This document shows, in pieces, positions 25,432 through 33,971 of a DNA stretch of 63,595 bases. Every line of letters starts with the position of its first letter. The first letter of the stretch is position 1. Source of the DNA: Lachnospiraceae bacterium (GTDB taxonomy: Bacteria > Bacillota > Clostridia > Lachnospirales > Lachnospiraceae); the NCBI GenBank assembly GCA_017552985.1, contig JAFZNO010000001.1, positions 1 to 63,595 on the forward strand, written 5' to 3'. The notes beneath the pieces were generated by a model, which ran no database searches, was not told the origin of the DNA, and worked only from the letters and a program-made list of their open reading frames with translations. Both the position numbers and the translations under genes were made by a program.

Positions 25432-27984
25432 ATGAACATGGAGTTTGTATTGCGGGAAGTGGACCGCCTGTTTGATGAGAATAAGGCCGCGGAGGCAGAA
25501 ACGTTTCTTCTTGGAGTTTTGGAGGAAGCAAAGGCACAGGAGGAAAAGGGAGTCTGCCTACAGGTTTTAAACGAATTGATCGGATACTATCGTCAGACGT
25601 CGGAGAAGGAGCGCCTTCGCGAGGTGATCGAGGAGTCCCTTCAGATGACGGAGGACATGGGGCTTAGGGATACAATCTGGTACGGGACGACTGCGCTCAA
25701 TGCCGCAAACGGATACCGATCCATGGGAGAACTCGAACTGTCCAGAAAGTATTATGAAGAGGCGGAAGTACTTTATGACAGGGAGCTTTCGACGAATGAC
25801 ATGCTCTTTGCCGGACTCTATAACAACCGGAGTCTTTTGGAGCAGGAAGAGGGCAATTTTGAGAAGGCGGAGGAGTATCTTCTGAAGGCACTTAAGATCG
25901 TGGACGCGAATCAGTCTGGCTTTGAGATCGCCGTGACCTATGCGAATCTTGCCAATACTGCCGTGATGGGAAAGAATTACGAGAAGGCGAAGGAATATGC
26001 AAAGCGTGCCATCCAATGCTTCCAGAAGCGAAACCTGTATGACGCCCATTATTGTGCGGCTTTGTCTGCGCTCGGATTATGCCATTATTACGAAGAAGAA
26101 TACGAGGAGGCGCTCCGCCTTTTTGAAGAGGGAATGACCATTGTGGAGAGCACGCTTGGCCAAAACACGCAGTATGAGAGACTGAAGGACAATCGGGACG
26201 CTTGCGTGAAGAAGCTGGAGGAGATTCACGGGAAGTGGCCGCTGGAGGAAGCGATGCCGGAAAAGACTGTGCCGGAAACGGCGCAGCAGACTGATGGCGA
26301 GGAGAACGGCGGGCAAGCAGGGAAGGCGTCTGCTACAGGTCAAAAGAGGTCTGGCGGTGGTTCGACTTGGCAGGAACTGGGAAACATGCTTCAGGAAGAA
26401 CTGGGGAAACAAGGAGCGGCGCAGGGAAAAACAGGTGCCGGCGAAAAGACAGGAAAAAGCTTTATTTCAGGGCTGGAGCTTAGTAGAAAATACTATGAAA
26501 CGTACGGTAAGCCGATGCTGGAAAAGGAATTTCCGGAGTATGTTTCCCAAATGGCGACGGGACTTGTGGGCGAGGGCTCAGACTGCATGGGCTTTGATGA
26601 CGAGTCCTCCAGGGATCATGACTGGGGCCCGGGATTCTGTATTTGGATTCCGGAGGAATTAGAGGGGGTAATCGGCGACAGGCTTAGGGAGGCGTATGAG
26701 GCGCTGCCGGAGGAGTTCATGGGTTACCGCCGGGTAAAGACGGCGCAGGGCTCCGGAAGACTGGGCGTGATGACGATCGAAGGCTTTTACAAGAAATATG
26801 CCGGATACAATGCGGAAAGTGGCAGCTTCGACTGGCGCGGGACGGAGGATTTTTCCCTGCTGGCGGCGACGGACGGCGAGGTGTTTTCCGACCCTTCCGG
26901 AAAGTTCAATGAGATCAGGCAAAAGCTTCAGACAGGCTATCCGGAGGAAATCCTTTTCTTAAAACTTGCGGAGGATTGCGCAAAGATCTCCCAGACGGGA
27001 CAATATAACTATTTTAGAATGCTGGAGCGCGGAGACCGCATGACGGCGGACGCCATGCTGACGGAGTGCCTGAGGCACGTGATGCGGCTGTGGCACCATT
27101 ATTGCAATGCGTTCCCGCCGCATGACAAATGGCTGAAAAAGAGCACGGAGAGGCTTCCGGGCGGCGCGGAGATCACGGTGTTGCTGGAGCAGATCCACGC
27201 GACGCTGCGGATGGATGACGAGCGCGCCGGGGTGACGGTAAAAGAGCTCTTAGAGGGGCTTTGCGACGGCATTGCGAGAACGCTGTATGACGCCAGCATT
27301 ATCAGCGACGTCGATCCTTATCTGGATCATCAGGTGGAAGAGCTTTTGATGAAGGCATCCTACGCGAAACTCACGGATGCGGAACTGGTCCGGCGGATCG
27401 CGAAGACGGAATTTGCGGCTTTCGACAAGGTAAAGAATGAAGGCGGCAGGGCGTATTGTCAGAATGACTGGCCTACCTTCTCCGTCATGAGAAAGAGCCA
27501 GTACCTGACCTGGAACCGCACGATGCTGTTGCAATACTTGTATGACTTTGAACGCGAGACGGCGCTTGGACATAATTTGATCACGGAAAAGTACGGCCGC
27601 ATGATGGAGAGCACGGCGCCGGAGAAATATGCCGAGTTAGAGCAGCATTTCCCGGAGATCCCGCCAGAGAAAAAGGCAGTGATCGAGCAGATCGTTGCGC
27701 TGCAGATGAACATGGTGGAGGAGCTTTCCAAAGAGTATCCCAAAGTTGTGGCCAATGCGAGAAACTTACACACCTATGAGGATGAAGGCTTTGACACTTC
27801 CTATGAGACCTATCTTCGCGGTGAGATCAGCACTTATTCAGACAAGATGCTGCAACTCTACGCGGGCTACGTCATTGGCTGCGTGAGGGAAGGAAAGAAC
27901 ATTGCCAGAATGACCATGGAAAACACGGCAAAACTCTATGGTTATCAGGGCTTGGATGATTTTCAGGCATCCATCGACGGCTGA
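25432..27984 (+). CDS. TPR protein with DUF4037 nucleotidyltransferase-like domain
   Basis: This 850-residue cytoplasmic protein has TPR-type helical repeats over about residues 1-260 (NNRSLLEQEEGNFEKAEEYL and similar), then a Gln/Gly/Lys-rich linker (about 280-335). DUF4037 follows, with the nucleotidyltransferase-like signature GEGSDCMGFDDESSRDHDW, where GS and the Asp pair would bind metal and nucleotide. The fold is shared with kanamycin nucleotidyltransferase. Proteins with DUF4037 are frequent in Clostridia and Actinobacteria, with untested substrate. It starts 26 nt after the small membrane protein, and a zinc-ribbon membrane gene follows by 17 nt. Confidence 0.85.
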   Translation: MNMEFVLREVDRLFDENKAAEAETFLLGVLEEAKAQEEKGVCLQVLNELIGYYRQTSEKERLREVIEESLQMTEDMGLRDTIWYGTTALNAANGYRSMGELELSRKYYEEAEVLYDRELSTNDMLFAGLYNNRSLLEQEEGNFEKAEEYLLKALKIVDANQSGFEIAVTYANLANTAVMGKNYEKAKEYAKRAIQCFQKRNLYDAHYCAALSALGLCHYYEEEYEEALRLFEEGMTIVESTLGQNTQYERLKDNRDACVKKLEEIHGKWPLEEAMPEKTVPETAQQTDGEENGGQAGKASATGQKRSGGGSTWQELGNMLQEELGKQGAAQGKTGAGEKTGKSFISGLELSRKYYETYGKPMLEKEFPEYVSQMATGLVGEGSDCMGFDDESSRDHDWGPGFCIWIPEELEGVIGDRLREAYEALPEEFMGYRRVKTAQGSGRLGVMTIEGFYKKYAGYNAESGSFDWRGTEDFSLLAATDGEVFSDPSGKFNEIRQKLQTGYPEEILFLKLAEDCAKISQTGQYNYFRMLERGDRMTADAMLTECLRHVMRLWHHYCNAFPPHDKWLKKSTERLPGGAEITVLLEQIHATLRMDDERAGVTVKELLEGLCDGIARTLYDASIISDVDPYLDHQVEELLMKASYAKLTDAELVRRIAKTEFAAFDKVKNEGGRAYCQNDWPTFSVMRKSQYLTWNRTMLLQYLYDFERETALGHNLITEKYGRMMESTAPEKYAELEQHFPEIPPEKKAVIEQIVALQMNMVEELSKEYPKVVANARNLHTYEDEGFDTSYETYLRGEISTYSDKMLQLYAGYVIGCVREGKNIARMTMENTAKLYGYQGLDDFQASIDG

Positions 27985-28001
27985 AAGGAAGGGGGAAGAA
28001 T

Positions 28002-28328
28002 ATGAAAGACGTATCGCCAATAAAGGCACTTGTGGTTGGTGCGATTTTGAAGGTGATAGGATTTATCGTTGCGGTTGTGGGTGTGGGATTTAAGTTCATC
28101 CCGGTAATAGTGCTCGGCGCTCTTATGATCATCGGTGGGGCGATATACGAGATCATGTACTTTAGATGTCCTTACTGTGGCAGCATGCTTGGTAGCCGCG
28201 GACGCTATGATTTTAATCATGTGCCGGGATTTTGCCGGGAGTGTGGCAAACAGTATACGGGTTTTGCAGAACCACCTGAGAAAAAGCCGGAGGAAGTGGA
28301 TTACGAGCCCTGGAAGAAATTTAAGTAA
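28002..28328 (+). CDS. Small membrane protein with zinc ribbon
   Basis: This 108-residue protein has two membrane segments (about 8-27 and 31-50) and then a zinc ribbon (CPYCG ... CRECG). The start follows AAGGAAGGGGG. It probably ends the operon with the DUF4037 gene. Function is unknown. Confidence 0.7.
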   Translation: MKDVSPIKALVVGAILKVIGFIVAVVGVGFKFIPVIVLGALMIIGGAIYEIMYFRCPYCGSMLGSRGRYDFNHVPGFCRECGKQYTGFAEPPEKKPEEVDYEPWKKFK

Positions 28329-28340
28329 TGGAGAAAGTGT

Positions 28341-28369
28341 TTGCTCATGCAGGCTTTTTGTGTTATGAT
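28341..28369 (+). promoter_or_regulatory. Promoter for reverse rubrerythrin
   Basis: TTGCTC (28341-28346), a 17-bp spacer and TATGAT (28364-28369), 71 nt before the ATG. Confidence 0.75.
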
Positions 28370-28377
28370 GGAAATGG

Positions 28378-28402
28378 TTGCAAAACGGACCGAGTTTTGC
28401 AA
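28378..28402 (+). promoter_or_regulatory. Inverted repeat at the transcription start of reverse rubrerythrin
   Basis: TTGCAAAAC (28378-28386) and GTTTTGCAA (28394-28402) form a perfect 9-bp inverted repeat just after the -10 box. It could be a repressor operator or a 5' mRNA hairpin; it does not resemble a PerR box. Confidence 0.55.
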
Positions 28403-28440
28403 AGGCAACTATTAAAACGACAGAATAAGGAGGGTTTCAA

Positions 28441-28980
28441 ATGAAGTACGTATGTCCTGTTTGTGGTTACGTTCATGAGGGGGATCAGCCCCCTGAGAAG
28501 TGTCCCGTATGTGGGGTTCCCGGAGAGAAGTTTACCGTTCAGTCTGAGGAGAGAGTATGGGCAGCTGAGCACGTTGTTGGCATTGCTTCCGACGTAAGTG
28601 AAGACATTAAGGCTGACCTTCGCTCTAACTTTGAGGGTGAGTGCAAGGAAGTTGGCATGTATCTTGCAATGGCAAGAGTTGCTTATCGCGAGGGATATCC
28701 TGAGGTTGGCATGTATTACGAGAAGGCTGCTTTCGAAGAGGCAGAGCATGCTGCAAAGTTTGCTGAGCTCCTTGGCGAAGTGCTGACCGACAGCACCAAG
28801 AAGAACCTTCAGCTTCGCGTTGACGCTGAGAACGGCGCAACCGCTGGTAAGACCGATCTTGCTAAGCGCGCTAAGGCTGCAAACCTCGACGAAATCCATG
28901 ACACCGTTCATGAGATGGCACGTGACGAGGCAAGACACGGCAAGGCATTCGAGGGCCTGCTGAAGAGATACTTTGCCTAA
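28441..28980 (+). CDS. Reverse rubrerythrin (NADH peroxidase type)
   Basis: This 179-residue protein has the rubredoxin-like iron site first (CPVCG at about 5, CPVCG at about 22) and the ferritin-like di-iron domain after it ([10 protein letters not shown], then EEAEHAAKF, then DEARHGKAF with the Glu and His ligands). This order is opposite to classical rubrerythrin and defines reverse rubrerythrin, which reduces hydrogen peroxide to water in Clostridia and is strongly oxygen-induced. It has AAGGAGG and its own promoter. The downstream hairpin at 28995-29057 terminates it. Confidence 0.95.
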   Translation: MKYVCPVCGYVHEGDQPPEKCPVCGVPGEKFTVQSEERVWAAEHVVGIASDVSEDIKADLRSNFEGECKEVGMYLAMARVAYREGYPEVGMYYEKAAFEEAEHAAKFAELLGEVLTDSTKKNLQLRVDAENGATAGKTDLAKRAKAANLDEIHDTVHEMARDEARHGKAFEGLLKRYFA

Positions 28981-28994
28981 GTAACGAGTCCTGC

Positions 28995-29057
28995 GATTCC
29001 AGAAATAAAAAGCTCCCGCAAGCTTGCTTGCATGGGAGCTTTTCTATTTCTGGAATC
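28995..29057 (+). terminator. Long double inverted-repeat terminator
   Basis: An outer stem GATTCCAGAAAT / ATTTCTGGAATC (28995-29006 with 29046-29057) encloses an inner stem AAAAGCTCCC / GGGAGCTTTT (29008-29017 with 29034-29043). The inner stem with its T run is a terminator for reverse rubrerythrin; the outer stem is unusually long. Confidence 0.8.
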
Positions 29058-29059
29058 AT

Positions 29060-29352
29060 GGGACGACAGAAAGCACGAAGCCGAAGCGAAGCGAAGGCGG
29101 AGTGACTTTCTGCCGTCGCAGGACGAGGAAGCCGTTCCGGAGCAAGGGACGACGGAAAGCCCGAAGCGAAGGCGGAGTGGCTTTCTGCCGTCGCAGGACG
29201 AGGGAGCCGTTCCGGAGTAAGGGACGACAGAAAGCACGAAGCGAAGGCGGAGTGGCTTTCTGCCGTCGCATGACGAGGAAGCCGTTCCGGAGTAAGGGAC
29301 GACGGAAAGCCCGAAGCAAAGGCGGAGTGGCTTTCTGCCGTCGCAGGACGTG
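29060..29352. repeat. Four tandem ~75-bp hairpin-forming repeats
   Basis: Units start at 29060 (86 bp, with an 11-bp internal duplication), 29146, 29221 (75 bp each) and 29296 (cut after ~57 bp), each beginning GGGACGACRGAAAGC. Within a unit GACGACGGAAAGCC can pair imperfectly with GGCTTTCTGCCGTCGC, so each forms a hairpin. The 75-bp period keeps several frames open (for example a 149-codon plus-strand frame), but these lack a convincing start and look like by-products. The rest of this gap to 29459 holds no other gene. Confidence 0.85.
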
Positions 29353-29459
29353 GTTTTGCACTATACGTAAGTCAAATTGCATCATGCGTTGTGCTCTATG
29401 GACTGTCAATATGTTTTCGCGTAAGATCATCTTATCAAAGAGGATTGGAGGATTCATAC

Positions 29460-30896
29460 GTGACGAGAAGTAAAACATTTTTGAGGTTGATGGCGTTTGT
29501 TATTGGTTTATTGATTGTCATGATTTGTCCATTGTCTAGTTTGGGAACAAGGAATGGCTTGGAAGAAATGGTAAGCGAATTCCGCAGGGAAACGAAATGT
29601 CCGGCGGTCAGCGTTGTGACGTATGATCACGGAACGGTGGAATACTGCGGCGATGAGAAAGACCTGTTTCAGATTGGTTCCATGACAAAGGCGTTTACGG
29701 GGCTGGCGGTACAAAAACTCATCCATGAAGGAACGTTAAAGGAATCAGATAAGGTTTCGGACATCCTGACTGGGTTTGTGGCGTATTATCAGGGCGCTAA
29801 GGTGGAGATCACGGTTGGACAGCTGATGAGGCAGACGAGTGGCTATACCAACAGCGAGAAGGCATATCCCAGCGCAAAGGCGGGACAAACCCTTTCGGCA
29901 TGGGCGGAAAGCATTTCTGGGAAGAACCTGCAGAGTGCCCCGGGAGAGAAATATGCGTATTCCAACGTGAATTATAATTTGCTTGGAGCCATGATGGAAA
30001 AGGTGACGGGCAGGAGCTATCAGGACTACTTGGAGCAGGAAATCCTGACGCCGCTGGGGCTGACTAATACTTACGTAGGGGAACCGGAAGGCATGGATGT
30101 TGGCGGGAAATCTTTGGATGCCGGCAACACGGTCATGGAGGGTTCACGGCTCTTTTTCCGCCAGGCAATTCCGTACCACGTGGCGGTAAGGAAGGGGGCG
30201 ATCCCCGCGGGGTATTTTTATTCCAACGTCGCTGACATGGGACGGTGGATGGAAATCTGGATGGGGATTGCTGAAGTTCCGGAGGAGTATCAGGAATTGG
30301 TCCGGGAGGTAAAGTCGGAGCTAAAGGAAAAAGGGGATTATTATGGCGGCTGGGAATGCTTTGGCGACGGCGTGACCGGACATTCCGGGGGAACGCCAAA
30401 TTATTCCTCCAGGATCGTATTTTCGGAGAAGGACGGAGTGGGCGTTTGCGTGCTGACAAATCTCAACGTAGCGGCATCCGTGGACAGCCTGTGCAATGGC
30501 TTGTTAGAGATGCTGCGGGGAGGAAAGAAAGGCGCCATCGCCAGTGACGTTTGGACGATTTTTGATCAGGTTTTTTCCGCGCTTTGCGTTGCAGGCGTTT
30601 TTGTTCTTCTGGTTTGCATTCGGAGCAAGAAACGTGGTATGCTTATGGCAGTGGGAGGCGGCATGCTGGTGCTGACGATCGTTATGGTGATCACGTTTCC
30701 CTTGATTTTTGGCGCAGGGCTTTTGAATATTTTGCTGATCTGGGCGCCGCTTAGCATGGCTACGTTCTTTGGGGTGACGTTGCTTTGCGTGATAATGGCA
30801 GGCATTAAAATTTGGATGGGACGACGATATGAAGATCATAAAAAGACAAGTGAAGGATCAGCCGCTTACGGTGATCGTGGAGTATCCGGAATATGA
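29460..30896 (+). CDS. Serine hydrolase (beta-lactamase/PBP4* family) with membrane tail
   Basis: This 478-residue protein has an N-terminal signal or anchor segment (about 8-27), then a serine beta-lactamase-like domain with SxxK as SMTK, YxN as YSN and a late HSGGTPNYSS in place of KTG. The C-terminus has three membrane segments (from about 365). Family members are peptidases or esterases acting outside the cell. GTG 29460 follows GGAGGA by 7 nt. It overlaps the LytTR gene by 68 bp, indicating cotranscription and perhaps coupling; the LytTR protein may control it. Confidence 0.88.
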   Translation: MTRSKTFLRLMAFVIGLLIVMICPLSSLGTRNGLEEMVSEFRRETKCPAVSVVTYDHGTVEYCGDEKDLFQIGSMTKAFTGLAVQKLIHEGTLKESDKVSDILTGFVAYYQGAKVEITVGQLMRQTSGYTNSEKAYPSAKAGQTLSAWAESISGKNLQSAPGEKYAYSNVNYNLLGAMMEKVTGRSYQDYLEQEILTPLGLTNTYVGEPEGMDVGGKSLDAGNTVMEGSRLFFRQAIPYHVAVRKGAIPAGYFYSNVADMGRWMEIWMGIAEVPEEYQELVREVKSELKEKGDYYGGWECFGDGVTGHSGGTPNYSSRIVFSEKDGVGVCVLTNLNVAASVDSLCNGLLEMLRGGKKGAIASDVWTIFDQVFSALCVAGVFVLLVCIRSKKRGMLMAVGGGMLVLTIVMVITFPLIFGAGLLNILLIWAPLSMATFFGVTLLCVIMAGIKIWMGRRYEDHKKTSEGSAAYGDRGVSGI

Positions 30897-31272
30897 CGCG
30901 TCCGTGGAGCGGGTAGTGCGCGGTCTGGAGAGGCTAAACGTGCATTTTAAGGGCAAGCTGGAGGAGAAGACGGTCAGCGTTGACGCCATGGAGGTCTATT
31001 ATCTGGAAAGCGTGGAGCGGAAGATTTTTCTTTACGCAAAGGAGCAGGTGTACCGCTATGACGGGAATCTTGCAGAGCTGGACGCGGACTTAAGGCATAC
31101 GGATTTTGTCAGGATCTCGCGGACCTGCATCATGAACGTTTCGCATTTGCAGGAAATCCGCCAGCTCCAAAACAGTCACCTGGAGGCCGTTCTGGATAAT
31201 GGGGAGAAGCTGATCGTGTCGCGGAAATACTTGAAGGACATCAAAAATGCATTTCGGAGGGAAGCGGAATGA
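30829..31272 (+). CDS. LytTR-family DNA-binding regulator
   Basis: This 147-residue protein has a short N-terminal helix-strand part and a LytTR domain (about 48-145: YYLESVERKIFLYA, then FVRISRTCIMNVSHL, then SRKYLKDIKNAF). There is no receiver domain, as in the stand-alone LytTR/DUF3021 regulators of Firmicutes, where the membrane partner is believed to inhibit the DNA-binding protein. The 4-nt overlap with the next gene fits this pairing. Confidence 0.92.
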   Translation: MKIIKRQVKDQPLTVIVEYPEYDASVERVVRGLERLNVHFKGKLEEKTVSVDAMEVYYLESVERKIFLYAKEQVYRYDGNLAELDADLRHTDFVRISRTCIMNVSHLQEIRQLQNSHLEAVLDNGEKLIVSRKYLKDIKNAFRREAE

Positions 31273-31667
31273 AGAGAATACTTAGGGATACCTGCATCTT
31301 GTCTGCATTGATGATCTTTAGCGTTTTTACGATCTCCATCATATGGTCCGGGCTGACGGATGAGATTCTGCTTGTGTTGGAACTCTTTGGACTTTCATTT
31401 CTGATCGCCATCGTAAATTTTGTCTGTGATGAGATGCTGTCTTTTTCCATCGTGGGGAACTATTTAGTGAAATACGTGGCGGTGACTTGCATCGTGATGC
31501 TGTATGGATTTATCGTGGGGTGGTTTTTCCGCAGTAATTTCTGGATGGCAGCGATCTACGTGGCAGTCGTGTTCGTGCTGGCGTACTTGCTTGACAGTTT
31601 CCAGACGAAGAAGGATTTGGAGTACATTAATGGGCAGATCAAAGCAAAAGACGCTGCTTGCAAATAA
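31269..31667 (+). CDS. DUF3021 membrane protein
   Basis: This 132-residue protein has four membrane segments (about 8-28, 38-55, 65-85, 92-112), typical for DUF3021, the usual partner of stand-alone LytTR regulators. It likely controls LytTR activity at the membrane. The promoter of the next gene lies within its 3' end. Confidence 0.88.
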   Translation: MKRILRDTCILSALMIFSVFTISIIWSGLTDEILLVLELFGLSFLIAIVNFVCDEMLSFSIVGNYLVKYVAVTCIVMLYGFIVGWFFRSNFWMAAIYVAVVFVLAYLLDSFQTKKDLEYINGQIKAKDAACK

Positions 31668-31686
31668 GGGATAAAATCGGTATAAT
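31658..31686 (+). promoter_or_regulatory. Promoter for superoxide reductase
   Basis: TTGCAA (31658-31663), a 17-bp spacer and perfect TATAAT (31681-31686). The -35 overlaps the end of the DUF3021 gene. Confidence 0.85.
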
Positions 31687-31772
31687 GGTGGCAAGGCGAA
31701 TGGAAGCGACGGAAAGCTTCATGGCCGGAAACGAACGGAATTGAAAAGACGGAATAAGGAGGTTACAAAGGT

Positions 31773-32153
31773 ATGGATCTGAGATTTTTTGTATGTGAGC
31801 ATTGTGGTAACATGGTGGTGGTGATCAAGGATAAAAAGGTGCCCATGGTTTGCTGCGGGCAGAAAATGACGGAGATCATTCCCGGCACGACGGATGCAGC
31901 AGTGGAAAAGCACGTTCCCGCATTTGAAGTAAAGGACGGAAAGGTTTGCGTAAAGGTTGGCGAAGTTGCACATCCTATGGTTGAGGCGCATTTTATTGAA
32001 TGGGTGATCGTACAGACGGACAAGGGATTCCAGAAAAAGGACCTGAAGGCCGGCGATGCGCCTGAGGTTTGTTTCGCGATCTGCGAGGATGAGAAGGTAG
32101 AGGCGGTTTACGCATACTGCAACCTTCACGGACTCTGGAAGAAAGAGGCATAA
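31773..32153 (+). CDS. dfx: Desulfoferrodoxin (superoxide reductase)
   Basis: This 126-residue protein has an N-terminal desulforedoxin-type iron site (CEHCG, then VCCGQ) and a superoxide-reductase domain with EKHVP, HPM and CNLHGLW, which give the His4-Cys iron centre. It reduces superoxide to peroxide without making oxygen, with rubredoxin as electron donor. It is followed by rubrerythrin (67 nt) and a rubredoxin-fused flavin reductase, which together can pass electrons and remove the peroxide formed. Confidence 0.96.
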   Translation: MDLRFFVCEHCGNMVVVIKDKKVPMVCCGQKMTEIIPGTTDAAVEKHVPAFEVKDGKVCVKVGEVAHPMVEAHFIEWVIVQTDKGFQKKDLKAGDAPEVCFAICEDEKVEAVYAYCNLHGLWKKEA

Positions 32154-32219
32154 ACGTGAAGCGGCGTCCCGGAAAGGGAAAGCTTTGCTGGAAGAAAACA
32201 TGGAAGGAGATTGACGTAG

Positions 32220-32759
32220 ATGGGAAATAAATATGCAGGAACGCAGACGGAAAAGAACTTGATGGCGGCTTTCGCAGGAGAGTCCCAGGCGAGAAATAAA
32301 TATACCTATTTTGCATCCACCGCAAAGAAAGAGGGCTATGAGCAGATCTCTGCCATTTTCTTAAAGACGGCTGAAAACGAAAAGGAACATGCGAAGCTGT
32401 GGTTCAAGGAACTGCAGGGAATTGGCAATACGGCTCAGAACCTTGCGGCAGCTGCTGACGGCGAGAACTATGAGTGGACGGACATGTATGAAGAGTTCGC
32501 AAAGACTGCGGAAGCAGAAGGCTTTACGGAGCTGGCAGCGAAATTCCGCGGCGTAGCGGCGATCGAGAAGGCGCATGAGGAGAGATACCGCGCACTGCTT
32601 AAGAACATTGAGACGGCACAGGTATTTGAAAAGAGCACGGTCAAGGTTTGGGAGTGCAGAAACTGCGGACACATTGTTGTTGGAACCAAGGCACCTGAGG
32701 TTTGTCCCGTATGTAATCATCCCCAGAGCTTCTTCGAAGTTCGCGAGGAGAATTACTAG
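32220..32759 (+). CDS. rbr: Rubrerythrin
   Basis: This 179-residue protein has the classical order: ferritin-like di-iron domain ([27 protein letters not shown]) and then a rubredoxin domain (CRNCG, CPVCN). It is a cytoplasmic peroxidase. It lies downstream of superoxide reductase and likely in the same transcript; AAGGAGA lies before the ATG at 32220. Confidence 0.96.
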   Translation: MGNKYAGTQTEKNLMAAFAGESQARNKYTYFASTAKKEGYEQISAIFLKTAENEKEHAKLWFKELQGIGNTAQNLAAAADGENYEWTDMYEEFAKTAEAEGFTELAAKFRGVAAIEKAHEERYRALLKNIETAQVFEKSTVKVWECRNCGHIVVGTKAPEVCPVCNHPQSFFEVREENY

Positions 32760-32827
32760 GATGAACGACGCCTAAGGCGGCGTGATCTTCCATGAGGGGA
32801 AGATACTTACGAGAAAGGAGATTTGAG

Positions 32828-33451
32828 ATGGACCAGAAGGTATTGCAGAAATTGAGTTATGGCTTATTTGTGCTCACGGCGAATCAGAATGGCAAGGATA
32901 ATGGATGCATTATCAACACGCCCTGTCAGGTCGCTTCGGAGCCGATGATGATCAGCATTTCGGTCAATAAGGCCAATTACACCTGTGACATGATCAAGGA
33001 GACTAGAAAGTTTACCATTTCGATTCTCAGTGAAGATGCCAAGTTTGATACGTTCAAACACTTTGGGTTTCAATCGGGCAGGAACATCGACAAGTTTGCG
33101 ACCTATACGGATTGCAAGAGGGTTGCAAACGGTACCATGGCCGTGACGGCAGGGACTAATGCCTATATTTCAGCCTACGTGCAGCAGCAGATTGACCTGG
33201 GAAGTCACATGCTGTTTATCGCACAGGTGACGGACGGCGCGATCTTTAATAACGTGCCTTCCGCGATGTATGCTTATTACTTTGCCAACATTAAGCCGAA
33301 GCCAGAGGCAGTTGGAAAGACGCCGGAAGGACAGACGGTTTGGAGATGCAAGATCTGCGGATATGAGTTCGTGGGCGAGGAGCTCCCGGAGGATTTCATC
33401 TGTCCCATCTGCAAGCACCCGGCAAGTGATTTTGAGAAGGTTGTGAAATAA
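32828..33451 (+). CDS. Flavin reductase-rubredoxin fusion (high-molecular-weight rubredoxin type)
   Basis: This 207-residue protein has an FMN-binding flavin-reductase-like domain (about 1-150: NTPCQVASEPMMISISVNK) fused to a C-terminal rubredoxin-like iron site (WRCKICGYEFVGEELPEDFICPICKHP). Such proteins pass electrons from NAD(P)H to oxygen-detoxifying partners. ATG 32828 follows GAAAGGAG. The gene ends the oxygen-defence cluster, which closes with the terminator at 33535. Confidence 0.93.
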   Translation: MDQKVLQKLSYGLFVLTANQNGKDNGCIINTPCQVASEPMMISISVNKANYTCDMIKETRKFTISILSEDAKFDTFKHFGFQSGRNIDKFATYTDCKRVANGTMAVTAGTNAYISAYVQQQIDLGSHMLFIAQVTDGAIFNNVPSAMYAYYFANIKPKPEAVGKTPEGQTVWRCKICGYEFVGEELPEDFICPICKHPASDFEKVVK

Positions 33452-33534
33452 CCGGAAGGGATTTCAACAGGTTGTGGATTTTAGTGGCAGGTGGTCAAGA
33501 AATTAAGACCGTCATATAAAAAGTTGAGGATGCG

Positions 33535-33568
33535 GAAGCGCTGACAAAATGGTCAGCGCTTCTTTTTA
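33535..33568 (+). terminator. Terminator of the superoxide reductase-rubrerythrin cluster
   Basis: GAAGCGCTGAC (33535-33545) pairs with GTCAGCGCTTC (33552-33562), an 11-bp stem followed by TTTTT. Confidence 0.92.
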
Positions 33569-33911
33569 TGAATTTATATTATTCCCCCCCATGTCTAAAG
33601 GGAGCGTGGGTAAAAAAGAAGAGAAATATGATTCATACCCATGGTTAAGGGGAGCGTGGGTATATGAGAAAATAGAGTTAGAAAATATCCAGAAAATCAC
33701 GATGGAATCGGATAGAAAAGAATTCAAGCAAGAATTCATAACTATAGTTCCCCCGAAGTTACGAAAATTCGAGGTGAAATTTGGGCAAAAATACGTCTTG
33801 TGGAGTGCGGGCAGAAGGGGGTATACTAGATGTTGTTAATCCCAAAGTCTAAATGACTAAAGAGAGAAGCTTAAAAGAGGGAAGTTTTGTAAGGGGAATG
33901 GTTGCTAAAAA
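33569..33911. other. Gene-poor stretch with a direct repeat
   Basis: No convincing gene is seen. Two imperfect 24-bp direct repeats lie at 33589-33612 and 33639-33662, both containing GGGAGCGTGGGTA, 50 bp apart. A 96-codon frame (33549-33839) runs through it but begins inside the terminator and lacks a ribosome site. Confidence 0.5.
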
Positions 33912-33937
33912 GTAAGCCGTTGAGCGGGACGGCTTAC
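33912..33937 (+). promoter_or_regulatory. Hairpin in the ispG leader
   Basis: GTAAGCCGT (33912-33920) pairs perfectly with ACGGCTTAC (33929-33937). It is not followed by a T run, so it is probably not a terminator; it lies 34 nt before the ispG start. Confidence 0.5.
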
Positions 33938-33971
33938 AAATAGGGATAGATTTGTTAGGAGAGACGGGAAG

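Noticed and set aside
29060-29352. CRISPR array
   Set aside because: The units are contiguous 75-bp copies without unique spacers, and no cas gene is present.
29024-29473. Open frames on both strands through the tandem repeats
   Set aside because: The 75-bp period, a multiple of three, keeps frames open without selection; no start signal is present.
33549-33839. 96-codon frame between the rubrerythrin cluster and ispG
   Set aside because: It begins inside a terminator hairpin, lacks a ribosome site and contains the direct repeat; composition is not that of a gene.
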